Below are positions 24,001 to 34,374 of a stretch of 64,000 nucleotides of DNA, one piece after another. The notes under the pieces were generated by a model. The model had not been told where the DNA came from and made no database searches. It saw only the letters and a program-made list of their open reading frames with translations. Every line of letters begins with the position of its first letter. The first letter of the stretch is position 1. Source of the stretch: Laguncularia racemosa (taxonomy: Eukaryota > Streptophyta > Magnoliopsida > Myrtales > Combretaceae); contig JBBMOL010000023.1 in assembly GCA_037954665.1 (NCBI GenBank), forward strand, positions 4,588,001-4,652,000, given 5' to 3'. Made by a program: the position numbers and the translations under genes.

Positions 24001-24012
24001 TTGGTATCAGAG
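24001..24012 (+). other. Primer-binding site of chromovirus 1 (initiator tRNA-Met type)
   Basis: TTGGTATCAGAG lies one base after the LTR end. TGGTATCAGAGC is the sequence complementary to the 3' end of plant initiator tRNA-Met used by many plant LTR elements. Confidence 0.85.
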
Positions 24013-24033
24013 TAAGGAAAATTTCCTGTGGAG

Positions 24034-24890
24034 ATGTCAAGTGACAGTAGTTCAGGAGGCGGTCATGTTCCGAACATTGCTCGAGATATGGAAGCTCTGT
24101 GAAGCGAAGTGCAGGCTCAAAGGGCAGTGTTGGACACCATGGATCAGAAACTTCGGCGTTTCGAACAGCGCTTTGATGATCTGGTTGAGCGTTTCGACGC
24201 GATGGGAACCAATACGAACAAAGATAAAGATGCTAGTGGAGTACGACCCAGGGTAAATCCTACTCTTGGCATTCCTGTCAACAGATCTGTCGCTGCGAAT
24301 CAAAGAATCCAAGCATGTGATGTGGATTATGATGAGGAGGATGATTGGCTGATCGGGAATCAACAACCACAGCGGAGAGGATATGGTGGTGGTGGATATC
24401 ACCGGAATCACCATGGGTATGATCAAGGAGACACCAACGACTTCAAATTAAAGGTAGATATACCCTCTTTTACTGGTAATTTGAACATTGAAGATTTATT
24501 AGATTGGTTGGCGGAGGTAGACCGTTTCTTTGATTATATGGAAGTGCCGGATAATCGTAGGGTGAAGTTAGTGGCTTGTAGATTAAAAGGAAGGGCTTCG
24601 GCATGGTGGGAGAGATTGCAGAATAGGCGATATAGAGAGGCTAGGCAACCAGTGCAGACGTGGTATAGGATGAAACAATTGATTCAAAGGGATTTCTTAC
24701 CTCCTGACTACGAACAAATACTATTCCAGCAATATCAGAAGTGTAGACAGGGTCAGAGAACGGTATATGAGTATACGGCGGAATTCATGAGATTGGCTGA
24801 GAGGAACGATCTAAGGGAGAGCGAAGGGCAGCAGGTGGCTAGATATTTAGATGGGCTGAATTGCAAATTAGGGAGAAGATAGGAGTTCAT
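24034..24890 (+). pseudogene. Gag, N-terminal part, chromovirus 1
   Basis: The ATG at 24034 opens the gag frame. An in-frame TGA at 24100-24102 interrupts it after 22 codons. The frame then continues open to 24882. It includes an RGYGGGGYHRNHHGYDQGD Gly-rich linker and the retrotransposon gag core (FKLKVDIPSFTGNLNIEDLL.WL.EVDRFFDYMEVP, AWWERLQ, QILFQQYQKCRQG, YTAEFMRLAERNDLRESE). Near 24860 a one-base loss shifts gag into the next frame, where the following zinc knuckle lies. Gag would form the virus-like particle. Confidence 0.85.
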
Positions 24891-27800
24891 GTTTTGTACA
24901 ATGTCAATGAAGCGAAAAACATGGCTCTTCAGGCAGAGATGATGCTGCAAGAGAAGACCAACAAGTTTGATGGGGGTAACAGAAGGTTTAGGAATGATGG
25001 ATTCAATACAATAGGTACAGACAAGGGGAAGGCTATCCAAGAAGTGCAAAGTGGGGTTAATGATAAGAGAGATGATAGAGTGGTGAGCAGGAAGCCAATG
25101 GAGACTAAGGAGGCACCTAAACAGAATAACCCCTATGCTAAACCAGTTATGGGAAAGTGCTATACGTGTAATCAACCGGGCCATCGGTCCAATGAGTGCC
25201 CCAATAGGAGACCAATCAATGTTATTGACAGAGGGGAGGATGATGAGGTGTGTTGTGAACCGGATGGAGGAGATGAGTATTATGGTGATGATGGCTATGG
25301 GGATGAGGAGGAGGCATACGTCATCAGAAAATTGATGTTAGCACCAAAGTGTGATGAGAAGACCCAGAGACATCAGTTGTTTTGCACTAGATGTACTGTT
25401 GATGGTCGGGTGTTTGAGTTGATTGTGGACAGTGGGAGTTGCGAGAATATCATTGGTAAAGAAACGGTGAAGGTATTGAATTTTCCGACTGAAAAACATT
25501 CGAACCCATATACTATTAGGTGGATAAAAGCAGCTGAAAAGATCGAAGTCACTGAGCAATGCAGGGTACCTTTCTTTATAGGGAAGTATAGGGATGAGGT
25601 GTATTGTGACATAGTGGACATGGATGCATGCCATCTTTTGTTTGGGAGGCCTTGGCAATTTGATGTTGATGCCAAGCATGAAGGAAGGGAGAATGTTTAC
25701 CGGCTAGAGAAGGATGGGGTAAAGTTTACTTTTCTACCTCTCAAAGTGACACACCGCCCTAAAGCTTCTAAAGTGGAAGGGCGTTCCTTTCTCACTATCA
25801 CCCAATCTGAGAGGGAGATGGAAGAAGCAATTAAGGAGGCGCAAACAGTCCATGCGCTAATTGTTCGTCAAGTGATGACAGTGGAGGAAGGCCAGAGTAG
25901 TGCTCAGGAGTTGCCTGACAGGATTAAGGAACTATTGGAGGAGTTTAAGGAGATAACATCTGAGGAGCTACCTAATGGATTACCTCCCATGAGGGATATC
26001 CAACATCACATTGATCTGATCCCAGGAGCTAGTCTACCTAATTTCCCACACTATAGAATGAGTCTAAAAGAAACAAAAATATTGCAGGGGAAGGTGCAGG
26101 AACTACTCCAAAAGGGGTTCATCAGGGAGAGCATGAGTCCTTGTGCAGTGCCCGCCTTGTTAACCCCAAAGAAAGATGGGAGTTGGCGTATATGTGTTGA
26201 CAGCAGGGCGATCAATAAAATTACCATTGGTTACAAATTCCCAATACTAAGGTTGGAGGACATGTTAGATTGTTTGAGTGGGGCTATGTTCTTTTCCAAG
26301 GTCGATTTGAGAAGTGGCTACCATCAGATTCGGATTTGACCAGGGGATAAGTGGAAGACGGCCTTTAAAACCAAAGAGAGCCTGTATGAATGGATGGTCA
26401 TGCCTTTTGGCCTTAGCAACGCCCCAAGCACTTTCATGCGTGTAATGAATTAGGTACTTAAACCCTTTTCTGATCAGTTTGTAGTGGTTTATTTCGACGA
26501 TATCCTGATTTATAGCAAAACTGAGGAGGAGCACATCAAGCATGTGAGGGAGGTGTTGAAGGTTCTGAGGGAGAAAAAGTTATTTGTGAATTTGAAGAAG
26601 TGTATATTCCTCTCTAGGAGGTTGCTATTTTTGGGTTTTGTTATTAGTGGTGATGGGATTACTGTAGATGATGAGAAGGTCAGAGTTATTAGGGAATGGC
26701 TTATCCCTAAAATAGTGAGTGAATTGAGGAGTTTCCTGGGGTTAGCAAGTTTCTATAGACGGTTTATTCGGCATTTCAGTACCATTGCTGCACCTATGAC
26801 TGAGTGCCTGAAGAAAGGGAAATTCCAGTGGAATGATGAAGCTGAAAGTAGTTTTGGGTTATTGAAAGAAAAGTTGTGCAATGCACCAGTTCTTGCATTA
26901 CCTGACTTCGATAAGTTGTTTGAAGTCGACTGTGATGCAAGTGGGGTTGGAATAGGGGCGGTACTATCTCAGGAAAGGAGACCTATTGCATTCTTTAGTG
27001 AGAAGTTATGCGAGTTTAGGCGCAATTGGTCCACATATGACAAAGAATTCTATTCAGTTGTGCACGCTTTGAGGACCTGTGAGCATTACCTAGTGGGCAA
27101 AGAATTCGTGCTATATTCTGATTGTGATGCCCTTAAACACTTGAATAATCAGACCAGGATTAGCAAAGATATGCATGCAAGGTGGGTACAATTTTTGCAG
27201 AAATTCCCGTTTAAGCTAAAACATAAATCGGGAGTATACAATAAGGTTGCAGATGCTTTGAGCAAGCGAGCCAGCTTGTTGGTGACACTTCATACTGAAG
27301 TGGTGGGATTTGAATGTATGAAAGACTTGTATGGGATTGACACTAATTTTAAAGATACTTGGGAGATGTGTCGAACTAAACAGCCTAGCGATGATTTCCA
27401 TATTTATGATGGGTATTTAATGAAGGGAAATCAACTGTGTATTCCCGAGCCTTCTTTGAGGGAGAAATTGATCTGTGATTTGCATGGGGGTGGATTAGCA
27501 AGTCATATGGGAAGGGATAAGACTATTGCTGCAGTCAGTGATAGATACTACTGGCCACACTTAAGGCGTGATGTTGGGAGGATTGTGCAACGATGTTATA
27601 CATGCCAGACGTCTAAAGGCCAGTCCCAAAACACTGGCCTCTACACTCCGCTTCGTGTTCCTGATAACATATGGGAGGATTTGTCCATGGACTTTGTCCT
27701 TGGATTGCCCCGTACCCAACGGGGCGTTGACTCTGTTTTTGTTATAGTTGACAGGTTCTCCAAGATGGCTCATTTTATCCCGTGTCAAAAGGTTGCTAAT

Positions 27801-28604
27801 GCTCAGGTCATTGCCAAGTTGTTCTTCAAAGAAGTGGTATGTCTTCATGGGGTGCCTAAATCCATTACTTCAGATAGAGACAGCAAATTCCTGAGTCACT
27901 TTTGGAGAACTTTATGGCAGCTATTTGATTCCTCACTGAACTATAGCAGCACGGCTCACCCTCAAACGAGTGGTCAGACAAAAGCTACAAATCGAACTTT
28001 GGGCAATCTAATTAGGAGTATTTGTGGTGAAAAGCCCAAGCAATGGGATGTGGCATTGGCTCAGGCGGAGTTCGCTTATAACAGTGCCGTTCATAGGACA
28101 ACAGGCAAGTCTCCATTCTCTATCGTCTATACCAGTACTCCTAACCATGATGTGGATTTGATCAAGCTTCCAAGGAGTACTGAGTTTCACATAGCAGCCA
28201 AAAACCTAGCGGATAGTTGGCAGAACATTACAGCTGAGGTGCGTGCGAAAATTGAGCAATCTAATACTAAGTACAAAGCTGCAGCTGACAAGCATCAAAG
28301 GCGACAAGTGTTTTCAGTAGGTGATTAAGTTATGGTATTCTTACACAAGGAGCGGTTCCCTGTTGGAAAGTACAGCAAGCTTCAACCTAAGAAGTATGGT
28401 CCGTACCAGATTGTGCAGAAAATCAATGATAATGCTTATGTGGTTGGTTTACCGAACACTATGGGCATTTCAAAGACCTTCAATATCGTTGATATCTTCC
28501 CTTTCTTCCCTGACGGTGAGGCGTTATATCCTGAAGAGAACTCAGGGTCGAGTTCTTCATTGGTGGGAGAGAATGATGCGGACATCGTGGAGGACACAGG
28601 TTGA
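24861..28604 (+). pseudogene. Gag zinc knuckle and Pol, chromovirus 1
   Basis: One frame carries, in order: the gag end with a CCHC knuckle (CYTCNQPGHRSNEC), protease (FELIVDSGSCENII), RT (YFDDILIYSK near 26500), RNase H (FEVDCDASGVGIGAVLSQ), the integrase zinc-binding region, the catalytic core (LSMDFVLGLP, ITSDRDSKFLS) and the GPY/F-like end (KYGPYQIVQKINDNAYVV). In-frame stops lie at 26337 (TGA), 26451 (TAG) and 28326 (TAA). The integrase catalytic Glu position reads Lys (27981-27983). No typical chromodomain is visible after GPY/F. The last about ten codons lie inside the 3' LTR, stopping at 28602-28604. Confidence 0.88.
28565..28573 (+). other. Polypurine tract of chromovirus 1
   Basis: GGGAGAGAA lies immediately before the right LTR start (28574). 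It primes plus-strand synthesis. It is also read as codons near the pol end. Confidence 0.85.
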
Positions 28605-29078
28605 CACACGGGTGGATACACGGTCGTGTATCACGTCAGATCTCCACAGAAGCTTACACGGGTACAGGCACGGCTAGGGACACGGCTGTGTGTTCTATCA
28701 GGATTCTCACAGAAGCTTACACGGGTTCAGGCACGGCTTGGGACACGGCCGTGTACCGCGCTCATCACATGCCCAGAACCATACACGGCCTAGAGGCACG
28801 GTCGTGTATGCGATAGGTTATAGACGTGTATATCATTATTTATTTCCACGTGTACGCTTAGATTTTCTCCTTTTAGATATTTTACGGGAGAGTATATATA
28901 CCATTTTGTCAGACATGTTAGGGTTACGTATTATTATACTTTGAAATACACTTTGAGAGAGATTTTTCTCCATTCATCGGTTGTGCGTAACCAGAGTTGG
29001 CATCAAAGAGTTACTCTTTGTTGTTGTGAAACCAATCCATATTCGGATTTATTTTATTACATTTTCCGCACTGCGTCA
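28574..29078 (+). repeat. Right LTR of chromovirus 1
   Basis: 505 bp, matching the left LTR except for scattered transitions and lack of two GGGTTC units. The last 40 bp have lost most of their CpGs compared with the left copy (CGTTTCGTTACGC became TATTTTATTACAT). That is typical of deamination of methylated C. Confidence 0.92.
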
Positions 29079-29083
29079 GTTAT

Positions 29084-30474
29084 GTATAAGGTTTGCATTT
29101 GTGAAAATTAAATAAACATTCACCAAATATTTATAATAAGAAACAAAAAAAAAATTGTCTACATTAATTCAATGCACCGCTTTGTCGTAATATGCAATAT
29201 TTATCTCATAACCGATGCCCAATCACCTACAATAAGTATTATCTGATACCACTGAGAAGACAGAGTTATATGATAATCATCAAAGACTAAAGAGGTCTAG
29301 AACATTGGAAACTCTAAAGATACGAAGAATGAAAAGAAATAACACAATAGAGATATTACCCGTAGAATTTTGCGGCCAAGAGAGTGTCGAAATGCATTTG
29401 AAGCAATATACTATTGGTACTTCAAGTTTTGTTTGAGAGTAATAGAATTGAGCTTGCATAAAGGGACCAGACCTTCCCTATAGGCTTATTATTATCTTCA
29501 CAAACCAATCGCATTAAAACAGCTTAATGACCCATAATATAAATACAATTTGAGTAAGTACGATCAGACATGAAGATAAGGACAACAAAATTACAAGGCA
29601 ACTAAAGGAATAAAAACCGAAAACACAAATGGAGGATGACCAGTCCTATTATGTTGAAATCCACTTCTTGAGAATATGGGAGAGTGGATAGAGATATTGT
29701 TGGAAATTGTAGACTGAAAATAACTAAATAGACTAATTGCTGTACGTACAAAAATGTCCTTATACTATTTTTCAAAACTTGGAAAAGTTCTTAAATGGAG
29801 ATTGTTAGTTAGAATTTAAATAGGGGTATCTATAAAAATAAGAAACTTGAAAGGTGTACACATGAAAAGTTCTTCATTTTCTCATTCTCTTTAATATTAC
29901 AGATAGATTTATATAAATACTTAATTAACATGATTCGTCCGGAATTTATACGTTCATATATATACTATTACACATGGTACATGCTAAATCGATTGATTTT
30001 ATTTTTACAAAATTTCACAAAGAACATCACGAATCACTACCCATAGATCGTTAATTTAACCAACGTATCAGAGTTCCTTTCTCCACAAATATAATGGCAA
30101 TTTTTTCAAAGAAGTTGTATATCCTTAAGATGGAGTCATCTTTAAATATGACAGTGAGAACACACATAACAGAAACTATATAGACATGTTAATTATGTTC
30201 AACGACAAAACCAAAACACTATTCAATATATAGCCATAGGTTAGCTCTGACGTGTTAACACTAATGGAGGTATTTTTTTTTTTTTTAATATTTTGACATT
30301 CACTCATTATATTTACTTTTTCGTCTTTGTATTTTTTTTTAATGTTATATTTTTGCAAAATATTAGTTGTCAGGCCAACATGATCATAGGGTAATCTTAA
30401 CATTGGTCAAGATTTTCATGAAAACTTTGGTTATAAGATACTCCAGTTCCCTATAACCGTAACGTGCCCCTTTT
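29084..30474. other. AT-rich stretch between chromovirus 1 and the Helitron coding region
   Basis: No coding unit recognised. The Helitron 5' terminus (expected to start with TC) should lie here or just to the left, but I could not fix it. Confidence 0.5.
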
Positions 30475-30589
30475 GTGCTGCACAACTATTCAAACATGAA
30501 ACTTTTGATATGTATTGATCGAAAGGAAATATTATTCTCTCTACAATTTCGTCCCCCCACCCCCAACTCCTTCAACTATACACTGCTCA

Positions 30590-31464
30590 AGATAATCTTG
30601 GAAGGCATTTCAGACAGCGTATTCGATCATATAACCATGTCTTCACATTTACTTCCATGGATGTCCATGCTGATGATAGCCTTTTGGTCCAAAATCATGG
30701 CATTTATACATTTCGTGCTCAAGGTCTTACCCAAAGAAAATGAGACGCCACGATTTTTACAAACATATATATACGACACCAACCACTCTGAGAATCAACA
30801 CTTGGATACTGAGATTATAGCAACAATTACTTGCATCCTCAATGCCTATAACCCGTTCGTCCATCAATTTCGCCAACTTTCCTCACTTGACAATATTGAG
30901 GATTGTCATCTTATAATTCATGTGCAACGTTTTAACCAACACCAATATTCACTTCCAACTTCATCTCAAGTTGCTGCTATAGTAGTTGTTGGTGAAGAAG
31001 CAAGCAAAGTACGTGATCGTGATATTGTCAGTCAATCACATTCTGGACATCTTACGAATGTAAGTGATCTTGCTGGATATTACGATCCCCTACAGTATCC
31101 TCTTTTGTTTCCATATGGAACGTATGGATGGGATGCCAATACTCGCACTGCCATGGCAACTCCACCACATGTCGTGCCTTCTATACGTATTATATCCAGG
31201 TAATAATTACACTTAACAAAAATTGTCTTCATTATGGGAACTCATGTTCGCAATTCTCTACGTAAAACCTCATCCTTTAGATTTGTAACCACGAGAAAAG
31301 TCTTATTCTATGAGGAGGTTGTCTCTTCCAATAGTATTTGGTGGATAACTTCGTCAAAATAGAAAATCAAAGGCTTAAATGGTTATGTCATAACCAATCT
31401 ACCATTCGAGCCAAGCTCTACCAAGGATTGCAAGACACACTAGCTGCTAGAGAAAATGATGCAG
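30590..31464 (+). pseudogene. Helitron Rep, N-terminal domain
   Basis: With frameshifts this matches the Helitron-like N domain. HFRQRIRSYNHVF and a GIYTFRAQG block are read up to about 30730. After a frame change comes KENETPRFLQTYIYDT, HNPFVHQFRQL-type sequence, QHQYSLPTSSQVAAI, VSQSHSGHLTNV, AGYYDPLQYPLLFPYGTYGW (to 31203). Then, with two stops, the YLVDNFVKIENQRLKWL block and TIRAKLYQGLQDTLAARE (to 31464). It ends at a GT donor of a short intron. Confidence 0.82.
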
Positions 31465-31556
31465 GTTTTTCTTATTTAACTACTCCATAAAAGTGAATCA
31501 AAACTTTTTTAAATGTCTTTCATTCGAAAGCGATCTTAAATCATCTCTTCCCATAG
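31465..31556 (+). other. Predicted 92-bp intron in the Helitron Rep gene
   Basis: The sequence runs CAG/GTTTTT...CCCATAG/GAAA. Removing 31465-31556 joins the coding sequence in phase across a Gly codon, between LAARENDA and NIGRKIVLPSSF, which are contiguous in related plant Helitron proteins. The interior has in-frame stops and no family resemblance. Confidence 0.6.
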
Positions 31557-31809
31557 GAAATATTGGAAGAAAAATTGTATTGCCTTCTTCATTTGTTGGA
31601 AGTCCACGTGATATGTACCAAAGATATCAAGATGCAATGGCATTAGTTCAAGAATTAGGAAGACCTGGTTTCATTATTACCGTAACATGCAATCCATCTT
31701 GGCCAAAGATTCAGCACGAGTTGCTTGGAGGACAAACACCACAAGATCGCCCTGATTTACTCTCACGTGTAATCTCTGATCAATTTGAGGAGTTTAAAAA
31801 GGATGTTGT
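31557..31809 (+). pseudogene. Helitron Rep, central segment
   Basis: An open segment reading NIGRKIVLPSSFVGSPRDMY, QRYQDAMALVQELGRPGF, TCNPSWPKIQHEL, GQTPQDRPDLLSRV, FEEFKKDV. It is a strongly conserved stretch of Helitron Rep ahead of the HUH motif. It is cut at 31810 by the copia LTR insertion. Confidence 0.88.
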
Positions 31810-32597
31810 TGTTAAGAAAAGAGGCTCCCATTCTTTTCCTCTTGTCTGTGCGATTGACAATTGACAATAAACAATCAATAATAATATGTAGAATTGAAGT
31901 AAAATTCAACAACAAGAATTTACGTGGAAAACCCCAATTTGGGGAAAAAACCACAAGATCGCTACACACCAACTTCCACTATAAAAATAATGGGTTACAC
32001 ACCTCACTAGTCCCACTAGTGAATTACACAGTCACACCACAAGCCGGTGGATCAATTATAATGATTTCCCTCTCTAGAACTCTCTCTAGGCTTAGGAATC
32101 ACGTCTACTGTGTTCTTGTTTTTCTCACGTGTGTTTTCGTCTACAGAAAAAACCCTAGGTTACAAGAAGAATATGGCCATATATATATTCCACAATAATC
32201 AACCGACTTGGGACTTAATTCGGCTTAAAAAACTGGCGGCCTTTATCCTTCAACGCTGGCAGCCTAACTTTCAAGGCCGGCGGCCTTTATCCTTCAACGT
32301 CAGCGGCCTAACTTTTAAAGCCGGCAGCCTTTAGGCCAGCCTTGGCATACACTGCCTTACCTCAGGTCGTGTATGCTTCTGTGTATCTCTGAACTCAACA
32401 CACGGGCGTGCCTCAGGCCGTGTATTCTTCTGTGGATCATTTGAACTCAATACAAAGGCGTGCTTCAGACCGTGTATTCCTGTTTCGCTTGATCTTGACA
32501 ATTTCCTTCAAGCTTAACATTCCTTCATCTAAATATACTTCATATACTTAGGATAACCTTGGTATAAACCCATATGTGTTGGATCTATACCTCAACA
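31810..32597 (-). repeat. Ty1/copia-type solo LTR inserted in the Helitron
   Basis: 788 bp with ends TGTTAAG...CTCAACA, flanked by perfect GTTGT duplications (31805-31809 and 32598-32602). On the minus strand the layout is typical of copia LTRs. U3 comes first, with a TATA-like ATATATATGG near 32170. A leader follows, then the CCCCAAATTGGGG...TTCCACGTAAA block (around 31918-31958) near the U5 end. No internal region is present, so it is a solo LTR. Its U3 carries three about 50-bp repeats of an ACACGG.CTGAGGCACG.CCGTGT kind at 32340-32490, and duplicated ggccgcc-rich units at 32225-32345. Confidence 0.82.
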
Positions 32598-32602
32598 GTT
32601 GT

Positions 32603-33289
32603 TGACAAAGGCATTTTAGGAAAAGTTATTTGATACATACATGTAATAGAATTTCAAAAGGGAGGGTTAACACATGTTCACATGCTTATCATACTAGACA
32701 ATGACTTTATACTCGATTTATCGGATGATAATGATTCTGTCGTTCAAGCTGAAATTCCAAATATACATTATGAGCCCAATTCATTTATTGCTGTGCTTAA
32801 ACACATCGTTCAAGATCAGTGCGTTAGGTTTAATTTTTCTACACCATGTAAGAAGCAAGGTCATTGTAAGTGTCGTCTCCCTAAGCCATTTGCTAATTCT
32901 ACAATTCAAGGCAATGAGTCATATCCAGTACATAGCAAAAGAATATATATATATATATATATTACACTTACGAGCTATCCAAACATCATGGTGGTGGATA
33001 ACAATTGGATCATCCTATGTAGTCTTTGGTTACTCCTAAAGTATGACTGCCATATAAATGTAGAAGTTTGTGCAAGTTTGAAGAGTGTAAAGTATTTATA
33101 CAAATGCATCCACAAAGGCCCTAATAAAGTGTATCTTGAGGTTTGTATAGGATTTGACAATGATGAAATTCAGCAGTTTATAGATGCACATTGGTAATGT
33201 GCACTGAAAGCAATTTAGAGGTTGTTGAAATTCCTAATGAATTGTATCTATCCAACTATTATTAGATTGCAAATACATCAACCAAACAT
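32603..33289 (+). pseudogene. Helitron Rep, HUH nuclease segment
   Basis: This continues directly from the segment before the solo LTR: GILGKV, IEFQKGGLTHVHMLIIL. The HUH motif (HVH, 32673-32681) is intact. It is followed by PN..YEPNSFIAVLKHIVQDQC, GHCKCRLPKPFA.STIQGNESYPV, an (AT)n expansion near 32941-32960 replacing conserved residues, WLLLKYDCHINVEVC, and VKYLYKCIHKGPN. In relatives the last motif reads KYLxKY; the second Tyr is Cys here (TGC 33105-33107). A stop at 33195-33197 and broken frames lead to LQIHQPN, where the chromovirus composite is inserted. Confidence 0.85.
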
Positions 33290-33787
33290 TGACGCAGCGC
33301 GGATAGCGTAACGAAACAAATCCGATTATGGATTGGTTTTACAAAGAATAACGAAAGAATTATTCCTTGAAGAAATCTGGTTGCGCATAACCGATAAACG
33401 GAGAAAATCCTCTCTCAAAAAGTGTATTTCAAAATAGTTAATAAAACGTAACCCTAAAATAACTTAACTTTGGTATATATACTACCCTGTAAAAATACAT
33501 AGAAAAGGAAATATACACGTACACATAGAAATAAATATTACTATACACGTCTACTCTTTGTCGCGTACACGGTCGTGCCTCCCAGCCGTGTATGATTCTG
33601 TGAGCAATCCTGACCGAATACACGGCTGTGTTTCTGACCGTGTATGGAGACCGTGTATGCTTCTGTGGGAATTCCTGACCGAATACATGGCCGTGTTCCT
33701 GACCGTATATGGAGACTGTGTATGCTTCTGTGGGATTTCCTAACCAAATACACGGCCATGCTTCTAACCGTGTATAGAGGTCGTGTA
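33290..33787 (-). repeat. Inverted LTR of the chromovirus 2 family, U3 start missing
   Basis: 498 bp that on the minus strand matches the plus LTR next to it from the ACACGGCCTC-like position onward, including two 65-bp U3 repeats, the TATATATACC box, the leader and the GCTATCCGCGCTGCGTCA end. About the first 80 bp of U3 are absent at the junction with the neighbouring LTR (33787/33788). Confidence 0.88.
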
Positions 33788-34341
33788 TGATGGAGACACG
33801 GGCTGATACACGGTTTGTTACATGGCCATATAACGAGTCAGGGGAACTTCCAGAAAGACACACGGCTAGAAGCACGGCTGTGTATTCGGTCAAGAAATCC
33901 CACAGAAGCATACACGGTCTCCATACACGGTCAGGAACACGACCGTGTATTCGGTCAGAAATTCCCATAAAAGCATACACGGTCTCCATATACGGTCAGA
34001 AACACGGCCGTGTATTCGATCAGGATTGCTCACAGAATCATACACGGCTAGGAGGCACGGCCGTGTACACGACAAAGAGTAGACATGTATAGTAATATTT
34101 ATTTCCACGTGTACGTGTATATTTCATTTTCTATGTATTTTTACAGGGTAGTAAATATACCAATGTTAGGTTATTCTAGGGTTACGTTTTATTAACCATT
34201 TTGAAATATACTTTTGAGAGAGGATTTTCTCTGTTTATCAGTTGTGCGCAACCAGATTTCTTCAAGGAATAATTCTTCATTATTCTTTGTGAAACCAATC
34301 CATAATCGGATTCGTTTCATTACGCTATCCGCGTTGCGTCA
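33788..34341 (+). repeat. Left (plus-oriented) LTR of chromovirus 2
   Basis: 554 bp, TGATGGAG...TGCGTCA. U3 holds 65-bp tandem repeats from 33880 (units 33880-33944, 33945-34009, then a shorter diverged one to about 34061), each with ACACGG..CCGTGT arms. The TATA-like TAGTAAATATACC lies near 34150. The primer site follows immediately. Confidence 0.9.
33880..34061 (+). repeat. 65-bp U3 tandem repeats in the LTR
   Basis: Each unit starts GTGTATTCGGTCA, contains CACAGAAGCATACACGG-like sequence and ends in an ACACG.CC half palindrome that pairs with the next GTGTAT. The period is exactly 65 between 33880, 33945 and 34010. The inverted LTR also has two full units; the right LTR has one. Confidence 0.85.
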
Positions 34342-34342
34342 G

Positions 34343-34354
34343 TTGGTATCAGAG
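34343..34354 (+). other. Primer-binding site of chromovirus 2 (initiator tRNA-Met type)
   Basis: TTGGTATCAGAGC begins two bases after the LTR end. It has the same spacing and sequence as in element 1. Confidence 0.85.
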
Positions 34355-34374
34355 CAAAGCTATTTCCTGTAGAG

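Larger units (their letters stand above)
23483..29078 (+). mobile_element. Complete Ty3/gypsy chromovirus (CRM-like), element 1
   Basis: A full-length element of 5596 bp. It has a left LTR 23483-23999, a primer site, gag, protease, RT, RNase H and integrase, a polypurine tract, and a right LTR 28574-29078. Flanking 5-mers are GTCAT (23478-23482) and GTTAT (29079-29083), a target duplication with one mismatch. By eye the two LTRs differ at about two dozen of about 505 positions, nearly all transitions, plus one 12-bp indel. The protein wording, initiator-Met-type primer site and a pol end that runs into the 3' LTR resemble the CRM group of plant chromoviruses. In-frame stops and one frameshift make it non-autonomous. 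Confidence 0.9.

Noticed and set aside
31203..31340. Second intron in the Helitron Rep gene after 31203 (AGG/TAATAA)
   Set aside because: Rep family sequence (KSLIL.GG.LFQ.YLVDNF) is readable through most of this stretch with two stops, so it is decayed coding sequence, not an intron.
33553..34061. Regular repeats with spacers resembling a CRISPR array
   Set aside because: The units are contiguous 65-bp tandem repeats in plant LTRs, with diverged copies and no unique spacers or cas genes.
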